Assembly: GCF_000412185.1 (NCBI RefSeq) | Contig: NZ_ASJA01000017.1 | Span: forward strand, 1-64,000 | Source: Euryhalocaulis caribicus | Lineage (GTDB): Bacteria > Pseudomonadota > Alphaproteobacteria > Caulobacterales > Maricaulaceae | Direction of reading: 5' to 3' | Length of the DNA stretch: 64,000 nt | Shown here: one piece after another, positions 47,969 through 54,545 of the stretch | Numbering within the stretch: position 1 is the first letter of the stretch | Layout: each line of letters begins with the position of its first letter | Notes under the pieces: model-generated | What the model was told of the DNA's origin: nothing | Databases searched by the model: none | Seen by the model: only the letters and a program-made list of their open reading frames with translations | Made by a program: the position numbers and the translations under genes

Positions 47969-48840
47969 GCCGGCTTCACCGACGCCACGCAGCGCGCAAT
48001 CGCGTCCCGCCAGGCTGGCAGGGCGATCCCGGCCGCTTCCCGCAGCTTTGAACAATCCAGCCGCGAATCCGCGGGCCGCGGCGCCGGCGCGCCCCAGGCC
48101 TCGGTCGTGGTCGGCGAAACCGACGCTTCATGGCCGAGGCGCCGCACCTCGTCCGCAATCGCCTCGCCCACCTCGAACCAGCTCGCATCCCCGGCGCCCG
48201 CCGCGTGATACAGGCCCGGCTCCGCCGCGCCCTCCAGACGCGCCTCGGCCAGTTTGAAGATTGCCGCGGCGAGGTCCGGCGCGAAGGTCGGATTCAGCGT
48301 CTGGTCCGCGACGACGTTCGCCTCGCCCGCCTCGATCAGGCGGCCGGCGACGGCGCGCACGAAATTGCGGCCCTCATCGTCAAACACGCCGGACGTGCGG
48401 ACGATCACCGCTTCGGGGTGCGCCGCGGCGACGGCGGTCTCGCCCGCATATTTGGATTTTCCATAGACCCCCGCGGGATGCGGCGCGTCCTCTTCGGTAT
48501 AGGGCCGGCCCAGCTGGCCATCGAACACATAATCCGTGGAAACATGGAAGAAGGCCGCTCCGGCCTTCTCCGCCGCATCGGCGGCGGCGGCCGCGCCTGT
48601 TTCGTTCACCGCGAAAGCCGCGTCCGGCTCCTCTTCCGCCTTGTCGACGGCGGTGTAGGCGGCGGCGTTGATCACCAGCGCCGGCGCGGTCTTGGCGATG
48701 GCGTCGCGCACGCTGCGCGGATCGGTCAGATCCAGCACCGGACGCCCCAGCGCTGTTGCCTCAAACCCGCTCTCGCAGCTCTGCAGCGCCCGCGCCAGCT
48801 GGCCGGAGCTTCCAAGGATGAGCGCCAGTCTCCGAGCCAT
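47965..48840 (-). CDS. rfbD: dTDP-4-dehydrorhamnose reductase
   Basis: RfbD reduces dTDP-4-dehydro-L-rhamnose to dTDP-L-rhamnose with NAD(P)H. The 291-residue short-chain protein begins RLALILGSSGQLARALQS and has VINAAAYTAVDKAEEEPDAAFAVN, HVSTDYVFDG, the Tyr-x3-Lys in YGKSKYAGE and a C-terminal SRLDCSKLREAAG, all standard. It follows rfbC by 4 bases. rfbA and rfbB, the earlier steps, are not in the window and must be encoded elsewhere. Confidence 0.95.
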   Translation of the reverse strand: MARRLALILGSSGQLARALQSCESGFEATALGRPVLDLTDPRSVRDAIAKTAPALVINAAAYTAVDKAEEEPDAAFAVNETGAAAAADAAEKAGAAFFHVSTDYVFDGQLGRPYTEEDAPHPAGVYGKSKYAGETAVAAAHPEAVIVRTSGVFDDEGRNFVRAVAGRLIEAGEANVVADQTLNPTFAPDLAAAIFKLAEARLEGAAEPGLYHAAGAGDASWFEVGEAIADEVRRLGHEASVSPTTTEAWGAPAPRPADSRLDCSKLREAAGIALPAWRDAIARCVASVKPA

Positions 48841-48844
48841 GGGC

Positions 48845-49408
48845 TTAAGCGAAATCCCGCGGCAGGGCGTCCAGTTTCGGCCACTGGGTGTCGCGCTCCG
48901 ACTGCACCGGCGTTTCCAGCCAGTCCGGCCAGTCGAACCCGATCACCGGATCGTCCCAGGCGATGCCGCGCTCATGTTCGGGCGAATAGAAATCCGTCGC
49001 CTTGTAGAGAATGGTCGTGTTGTCCTCGAGGGTGAGGAAAGCGTGCGCGAACTGTTCGGGCAGGAACAGCGCCTCGCGTGATTCGGCGCGCAGCTCATAG
49101 GACGCGCTCTGCCCGAAGGTCGGCGAATCGGGGCGCAGATCGACCGCGACATCCAGAACCGCCCCGGACACCACCCAGATCATCTTGCCCTGCGCCATCG
49201 GCGGCGCCTGATAGTGAAACCCGCGCAGCGTCCCGCGATTATTGGAAACCGACCAGTTATCCTGAACGAAGCGGGCGGGCAGCCCCGCCTCTTCCATCCG
49301 CCGTTCGGAGAACAGCTCGGAAAACCATCCGCGCGAATCTTCAAAAGCCGGCGGCTTGAGCTTCATGAATCCGGGCAAAGCGAGTTCGGTGGCGAATTCT
49401 GCGCTCAT
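48845..49408 (-). CDS. rfbC: dTDP-4-dehydrorhamnose 3,5-epimerase
   Basis: RfbC epimerises dTDP-4-dehydro-6-deoxyglucose at C3 and C5. The 187-residue cupin-fold protein shows the characteristic PPAFEDSRGWFSELF, FVQDNWSVSNNRGTLRGFHYQAP, KMIWVVSGAVLDVAVDLRPDSPTFG, FLPEQFAHAFLTLED and GIAWDDPVIGFDWP. AGAAGGACTATT precedes the ATG. It forms a two-gene unit with rfbD, divergent from the sulfoquinovose gene across 155 bases. Confidence 0.96.
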   Translation of the reverse strand: MSAEFATELALPGFMKLKPPAFEDSRGWFSELFSERRMEEAGLPARFVQDNWSVSNNRGTLRGFHYQAPPMAQGKMIWVVSGAVLDVAVDLRPDSPTFGQSASYELRAESREALFLPEQFAHAFLTLEDNTTILYKATDFYSPEHERGIAWDDPVIGFDWPDWLETPVQSERDTQWPKLDALPRDFA

Positions 49409-49477
49409 AATAGTCCTTCTGGGCGGGAATAAGCTGCTATAAATGCGGGAATTAAGGCTGTCACCGGCTCTGCGGGC

Positions 49478-49507
49478 TTGTCACCCTTCTATCACACCGC
49501 CTAAAGA
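49478..49507 (+). promoter_or_regulatory. Candidate promoter of the sulfoquinovose synthase gene
   Basis: TTGTCA at 49478-49483 and TAAAGA at 49502-49507 with an 18-base spacer, about 57 bases ahead of the ATG. Moderate match by eye. Confidence 0.35.
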
Positions 49508-49563
49508 GGCCCGCAACGCATGGCGTGAGCCAAAGTTCTGGGAAATACAGCGGATAGACGCAC

Positions 49564-50766
49564 ATGAAAGTGATCGTACTCGGTGGCGACGGCTTCTGCG
49601 GCTGGCCGACCGCGCTGCACCTCTCCAACGCGGGACACGACGTGATCATCGTCGACAATCTGTCCCGCCGGAAAATCGACGTGGAGCTGGAGGTCGAGTC
49701 CCTCACCCCCATCCGCCCGATGAGCGAGCGCCTGACGGCGTGGAAGGAAGCCACCGGCAAGGATATCCGCTTCGAGAATTTCGACATCGGCCAGGATTAT
49801 GACCGTCTGGTCCGCCTGATTGAGGATGAACAGCCTGACAGCATCGTTCACTTCGCCGAGCAGCGCGCCGCGCCCTATTCCATGAAAAGCGCGCGTCACA
49901 AGCGTTACACCGTGGACAACAACCTGAACGCCACCAATGACGTTCTGGCCGCCATCGTGGACGCCGAAAAGGACATCCACCTCGTCCATCTCGGCACGAT
50001 GGGCGTCTATGGCTACGGCACTGCCGGGATGAAGATCCCGGAAGGCTATCTGAAGGTGAAGCTGGATACGCCCGAGGGCGAAGTGGAGAAGGAAATTCTC
50101 TACCCGGCCAATCCGGGGTCGATCTATCACATGACCAAGACCCAGGATCAGCTCTTCTTCTATTTCTACAACAAGAATGACGGCGTGAAGATCACCGATC
50201 TTCACCAGGGCATTGTCTGGGGCACCCAGACAGAGGAGACTCGCAAGGACGAGCGCCTGATCAACCGCTTCGATTATGACGGCGATTACGGCACCGTGCT
50301 GAACCGTTTCCTGATGCAGGCCGCCGTCGATTACCCGATGACCGTGCATGGCACAGGCGGCCAGACCCGCGCCTTCATCCATATTCAGGACACGGTGCGC
50401 TGCATCCAGCTGGCGGTGGAAAACCCGCCCCAGTCCGGCGAGCGCGTGCGCATCCTCAACCAGATGACCGAGACGCACCGCGTCCGCGATCTGGCGAAGA
50501 TGATTTCCGACATGACCGGCGCGGAAGTGGCCCAGGTCTCCAACCCGCGGAACGAGGCGGACGAGAACGACCTGCATGTGGAGAACGACACCTTCCTGTC
50601 CATGGGCCTGAAGCCCATCACCCTGGCCGAAGGCCTGATGGAGGAAGTGACGGAAATCGCGAAAAAATACGCGGGCCGCGCGGACAAGAGCAAAATCCCG
50701 TGCACCTCGGTCTGGAATTCCGGCAAGGAAGCCGGCGCGCCCAAGCCCAAACTCGTCGCCGGCTAA
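49564..50766 (+). CDS. sqdB: UDP-sulfoquinovose synthase (SqdB/SQD1)
   Basis: The enzyme makes UDP-sulfoquinovose from UDP-glucose and sulfite with tightly bound NAD. The 400-residue product has the distinctive start VIVLGGDGFCGWPTALHLS, the RRKIDVELEVESLTPI segment, HFAEQRAAPYSM, Thr145 in HLGTMGVYGYG, and Tyr188 and Lys192 in YHMTKTQDQ, matching the SQD1 catalytic set, plus LHQGIVWGTQT and RAFIHIQDTVRCIQLA. In phototrophs and rhizobia the product becomes the sulfolipid SQDG. Here the next gene is a GT2 glycosyltransferase, not an SqdX- or SqdD-like one I recognise, so the sulfosugar may go into a glycan. Confidence 0.93.
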   Translation: MKVIVLGGDGFCGWPTALHLSNAGHDVIIVDNLSRRKIDVELEVESLTPIRPMSERLTAWKEATGKDIRFENFDIGQDYDRLVRLIEDEQPDSIVHFAEQRAAPYSMKSARHKRYTVDNNLNATNDVLAAIVDAEKDIHLVHLGTMGVYGYGTAGMKIPEGYLKVKLDTPEGEVEKEILYPANPGSIYHMTKTQDQLFFYFYNKNDGVKITDLHQGIVWGTQTEETRKDERLINRFDYDGDYGTVLNRFLMQAAVDYPMTVHGTGGQTRAFIHIQDTVRCIQLAVENPPQSGERVRILNQMTETHRVRDLAKMISDMTGAEVAQVSNPRNEADENDLHVENDTFLSMGLKPITLAEGLMEEVTEIAKKYAGRADKSKIPCTSVWNSGKEAGAPKPKLVAG

Positions 50767-50787
50767 TCTGAAGGCGGGCCGGATATC

Positions 50788-51771
50788 ATGCCGGCGGTCA
50801 GCGTCATCATCGTTGCCTATCAGAGCGCGGACTGCCTGCCGCGCTGCCTGAGCGCGCTGGCGCATCAGAGCTTCCGCGATTTCGAGATTATCCTGATCGA
50901 CAACGCCTCGCCCGATGGCGGGCCGGACGAGTCTGCGCTTCCCGATAACGCGCGCCTGATCCGCAACGCCGAAAACCGGGGCTTCGCCGCCGCCAATAAT
51001 CAGGGCGCGGCGGAAGCCAGGGGGCGCTGGATCGCGCTTCTCAACCCGGACGCCTTCGCGCGGCCCTCTTGGCTGGCCGAGCTGATCGGCGCGGCGGAGC
51101 GCCATCCCGATCACCGCATGATCGGCTCGCTGCAACTGATGGACGAGGACGACGACGTGCTGGACGGCGCGGGCGATGTCTATCACGCCTCGGGTCTGGC
51201 CTGGCGCGGCGGGCATGGCGACCCGGCCGGCATCGCGCCGATCCGCGATGCGGAAATCTTCGGCCCCTGCGCCGCCGCCGCCCTCTATGACCGGGAGATG
51301 TTTCTGGCCGCGGGCGGCTTCGACGAACGCTATTTCTGCTATTTCGAGGATGTGGACCTGGCCCTGCGCCTGAACCTGAAGGGCGAGCGCGCGCTGGTCG
51401 CGCCCAGGGCCGTGGTGCGCCATGTCGGCTCCGCCAGCTCGGGCGGGCGGCGGTCGGACTTCGCCGTCTATCACGGCTTCCGCAACCGCCTCTGGACCTT
51501 CATCAAGTGTACGCCCGCCCTTGTCCTGCCGCTGGCCGTCCCCTGGCATCTGGCGGCGACGCTGGCGCTATTGGCGATCCACACCGCGCGCGGCGGCGGC
51601 AAGCCGGCGTTCCGGGGGCTGTGGGACGGGCTGCGCGGCGCTGGTGAGTTCTGGCGCGCGCGAAAAAGCGCCCTCCCGGCGGAGGACGCTTTCCGCGCCT
51701 ATGGGCGCGCCGTTTCGTTCAGCCTGACCGCGCCGCTATTTCGCGGCATCCACGAGAAGCCGCTGGACTAG
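50788..51771 (+). CDS. Family 2 glycosyltransferase
   Basis: This 327-residue inverting glycosyltransferase has a GT-A domain: VSVIIVAYQSADCLPRCLSAL, ILIDNASPDGG, NRGFAAANNQGA, GRWIALLNPDAF (metal-binding region) and the ED motif in YFCYFEDVDLALRLNLKG. The C-terminal third has a hydrophobic stretch (about residues 245-270, CTPALVLPLAVPWHLAATLALLAIH) that may contact the membrane. The pattern resembles rhamnosyltransferases of the WbbL/RfbF kind. It lies 21 bases after sqdB and is probably co-transcribed. Donor and acceptor are not determinable. Confidence 0.9.
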   Translation: MPAVSVIIVAYQSADCLPRCLSALAHQSFRDFEIILIDNASPDGGPDESALPDNARLIRNAENRGFAAANNQGAAEARGRWIALLNPDAFARPSWLAELIGAAERHPDHRMIGSLQLMDEDDDVLDGAGDVYHASGLAWRGGHGDPAGIAPIRDAEIFGPCAAAALYDREMFLAAGGFDERYFCYFEDVDLALRLNLKGERALVAPRAVVRHVGSASSGGRRSDFAVYHGFRNRLWTFIKCTPALVLPLAVPWHLAATLALLAIHTARGGGKPAFRGLWDGLRGAGEFWRARKSALPAEDAFRAYGRAVSFSLTAPLFRGIHEKPLD

Positions 51772-52451
51772 AGCGTCTCCGCGCAATTGTAGTCCGGATC
51801 GGGTTGTCCCTGATCGTTCCTCGGCACGTCGTCGCCGTTAAGAACGCCCAGAAGCTCCATGTCGAAGACCAGCGCCGCGTTCGGCGGGATAACCCCGCCC
51901 GCGCCTTCCGGCCCGTAGGCCAGTTCCGGATGGGCGTAGAGCTTCCAGCGGTCGCCCGGCTTCATCATGGACAGCGCCTCGATCCAGGCCGGGATAAAGC
52001 CCGCCGCCGGATAGGCCAGCGGTTTGCGTCCGCCCTCGCGGGAGGAATCGAACACCGTCCCGTCCACCAGTTCGCCGGTATAATCGGCGCAGACCCAGTC
52101 GAACGGGCTGGGCGACTCGCCGTCTTCCGGCCCGGCTTCCAGAACCTCGTATTGCAATCCGGATTCGGTGACCTGAACCTCATCGCGCTCCGCGTTCTCC
52201 GCCAGCCACGCCTCGGCCTCTTGCAGATTCTCGTCCGCTTCGGTCTCGCCCTGTTCCGGGGCCAGATCCACCGGCCCGGCGTCCGCCTCCCCGCCATCGG
52301 CTTCAGGAATATCCTTCCCGGCGTCAGCCATTTCGGTTTCGGCCGGGGCTGAGTCTTGCGCGGCGGCGTCGGTGTCGGCGTCCTGCTGACCGCAGGCCGC
52401 GGTGAGAAGCGCCGCCACGGCGGCGGCGGAAAGAGACAGTGCAATACGCAT
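51768..52451 (-). CDS. FKBP-type peptidyl-prolyl isomerase, lipoprotein
   Basis: The 227-residue exported protein has a signal peptide with a lipobox LTAAC (lipid-modified Cys20), an acidic low-complexity linker (about 25-75) and a C-terminal FKBP domain (about 95-220) with LVDGTVFDSSREGGRKP, GFIPAWIEALSMMKPGDRWKLYAHPELAYGPEGAGGVIPPNAALVFDMELLGV. It would act as a membrane-anchored foldase in the periplasm. It is separated from the upstream peptidase gene by a terminator, so it has its own promoter. Confidence 0.93.
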   Translation of the reverse strand: MRIALSLSAAAVAALLTAACGQQDADTDAAAQDSAPAETEMADAGKDIPEADGGEADAGPVDLAPEQGETEADENLQEAEAWLAENAERDEVQVTESGLQYEVLEAGPEDGESPSPFDWVCADYTGELVDGTVFDSSREGGRKPLAYPAAGFIPAWIEALSMMKPGDRWKLYAHPELAYGPEGAGGVIPPNAALVFDMELLGVLNGDDVPRNDQGQPDPDYNCAETL

Positions 52452-52474
52452 CGGCGGGCTCCAGTCGGAAATGC

Positions 52475-52504
52475 AAAAGGGCGGGCACGTTACCGCACCC
52501 GCCC
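52475..52504 (-). terminator. Terminator after the S9 peptidase gene
   Basis: On the minus strand GGGCGGG - 12 bases - CCCGCCC is followed by TTTT, a rho-independent signal between the S9 peptidase stop and the FKBP start. Confidence 0.75.
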
Positions 52505-52557
52505 GTCCGCTTCGAGAGGCTTGAAGCCGATTATCTGTAGACAGCAGGCGTGGCGCG

Positions 52558-54504
52558 CTATTGCGCGTTCAGCACCTTGTCCAGGAACAGCGTTTCCGCC
52601 TCCGACTGGTAGTCGCGGTTGGACTTCTTGCGGAAGCCGTGTCCCTCGTCCATGGCCAGCAAATACCAGGCTTCCACGCCATTCTCGCGCGCCGCCTCCA
52701 GCATCTGCTCGGCCTCGCTGGCCGGCACGCGCGGATCGTTGGCGCCCTGGATGATGAACAGCGGCACGCGGATCTTGTCCGCCTGGTTCAGCGGCGCGAT
52801 CTCTTCCAGATAGGCCCGCATTTCCGGATCGCGCTCATCGCCATACTCGGCGCGGCGCAGGTCGCGGCGATAGCCTTTCGTGTTCTCGAGGAAGGTCACG
52901 AAATTGGAGATGCCGACGATATCCACCGCTCCGGCCAGCCGGTCGGAATAATCCACCGCCGAGGCCAGAACCATATAGCCGCCATAGGAGCCGCCATAGA
53001 CGACCACCCGGTCGCTATCGAACGCCGCCCGGCCGCCGATCCAGTCCAGCAGCGCGCCGATATCCTTCACCGAATCCTTGCGCAACATGGCGTTGTCCAG
53101 CCGCACATAATCCTTGCCGTAGCCGGAGGACCCGCGGACGTTCGGCGCGATCACCGCCGCGCCCAGCTCATTCACCCAGTACTGGAAGGTGGAGGAGAAG
53201 CCGGGGCGGTACTGCCCTTCCGGCCCGCCATGGATATAGACGATCACCGGGTGCGGCCCTTCGCCCGCGGGCTCATAGACCCAGGCCGGGATTTCGCGAC
53301 CGTCGAAGCTTTCGAACTTCACCAGCTCCGGCTCCACGAAACTGTCGGCGTCCAGACCGCCCAGCTCGCTGTCCGTCCAGCGGGTCAGCTCGCCGCTTTC
53401 CATGTCCAGAACCCAGACATCGCCCGACGAGGTGGCCGAGGAGAAGCTGAAGCCCAGCCGGTCGCCGTCATCGTCGAAATCGACCGAGGAGATCAGCCCC
53501 GCCGGCAGGTCCGGCCCGTTGCGGCTCTCGCCGGTCTCCAGGTCCAGGAAATACAGCGTCTCCGTGCCGCCCTCGTTCAGCGTATAGGCGACCGTCCGGT
53601 TGTCCGGCGACAGGACGATATTCTCCACGTCCCACTCGATATCGGGCGTCAGCACCTCGATCTCGTCAGTCGCCGGGTCCACCGCCACGATGCGCTGGAA
53701 CTGGCTGTCCTCGTCGCTGACGCTCAGAACGCGGCCATCGGGCAGGAACTCCCCGCCGCCCCAGGCGACCTCCACCTCGGGCCGGATCTCGTCCAGCTCG
53801 CCGGTCTGCGGGTCCAGCGTGTAGAGATGCGAGCGGTTGATCGACTCATATTTGCCGATCAGCAGCGTCTGGCCGTCCGCCGCGAAATCCAGCGGATACA
53901 TCGCGCCATCGCCTTCCAGCACGACCTCGCGCGAATCCGGGCTTTCCGGATTGGCCATCAGGATATCCCAGTCCGGCTCGGCCGCGGTGGAGCGGAACCA
54001 CGCCACCCGCTCGCCGTCATCGGACCACAGATAGGAGCCGTTGCGCGTGCCCTCTTCGGTGAAATTCACCGTCTCGCCGCTCGCCAGGTCATACAGCCAG
54101 CCCTGATAGAATTCGTCGCCGCCCGTGTCCTTGGAGAAGATGAAGGCGTCGCGCGATCCCTCGCGGATGGAGGCGCCGCCCACCGGCTCGTCATAGAAGG
54201 TCAGCTGTTTGCGCGCGCCCATGGGGGCGTCCACCTTGTGGATCTGCGCCACCTCGCCGAACCGCGTGGCGATCAGAACGCCGCCATCAGCGGTGAAGCC
54301 GTTGAACCCGGCGCTGCGGGCGTTCTCATAGAGCTGACGGCGGTCCTTCACCGATTGCGGGATCTCCGGGATCCCCTCGATCACCAGATTGCCGCGCTCT
54401 ATGCGCTCCGGCGCGGCGTCCGCCGCCCCTTCCTCCTGCGCCAGCGCAGGCCCGGCCAGCAGGCCCAGGGCGGACGCCGCCCCGATCAGAATGGTCCGTT
54501 TCAT
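52558..54504 (-). CDS. Prolyl oligopeptidase family (S9) serine peptidase
   Basis: A 648-residue exported enzyme has a signal peptide (about 1-22), a beta-propeller of repeated WD/TolB-like blades (about 40-390) and an alpha/beta-hydrolase peptidase domain (about 395-648). The triad is Ser506 in GGSYGGYM, Asp590 in GANDPRVP and His622 in DEGHGF. The family cleaves small peptides, often after proline or as acylaminoacyl/dipeptidyl peptidases. It is 41 bases downstream of the M16 peptidase gene in the same direction, which suggests joint periplasmic peptide degradation. Confidence 0.93.
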   Translation of the reverse strand: MKRTILIGAASALGLLAGPALAQEEGAADAAPERIERGNLVIEGIPEIPQSVKDRRQLYENARSAGFNGFTADGGVLIATRFGEVAQIHKVDAPMGARKQLTFYDEPVGGASIREGSRDAFIFSKDTGGDEFYQGWLYDLASGETVNFTEEGTRNGSYLWSDDGERVAWFRSTAAEPDWDILMANPESPDSREVVLEGDGAMYPLDFAADGQTLLIGKYESINRSHLYTLDPQTGELDEIRPEVEVAWGGGEFLPDGRVLSVSDEDSQFQRIVAVDPATDEIEVLTPDIEWDVENIVLSPDNRTVAYTLNEGGTETLYFLDLETGESRNGPDLPAGLISSVDFDDDGDRLGFSFSSATSSGDVWVLDMESGELTRWTDSELGGLDADSFVEPELVKFESFDGREIPAWVYEPAGEGPHPVIVYIHGGPEGQYRPGFSSTFQYWVNELGAAVIAPNVRGSSGYGKDYVRLDNAMLRKDSVKDIGALLDWIGGRAAFDSDRVVVYGGSYGGYMVLASAVDYSDRLAGAVDIVGISNFVTFLENTKGYRRDLRRAEYGDERDPEMRAYLEEIAPLNQADKIRVPLFIIQGANDPRVPASEAEQMLEAARENGVEAWYLLAMDEGHGFRKKSNRDYQSEAETLFLDKVLNAQ

Positions 54505-54545
54505 GTCTTTCTACTCCCCAGTTGTCAGACAGTTATGCCGATCCG

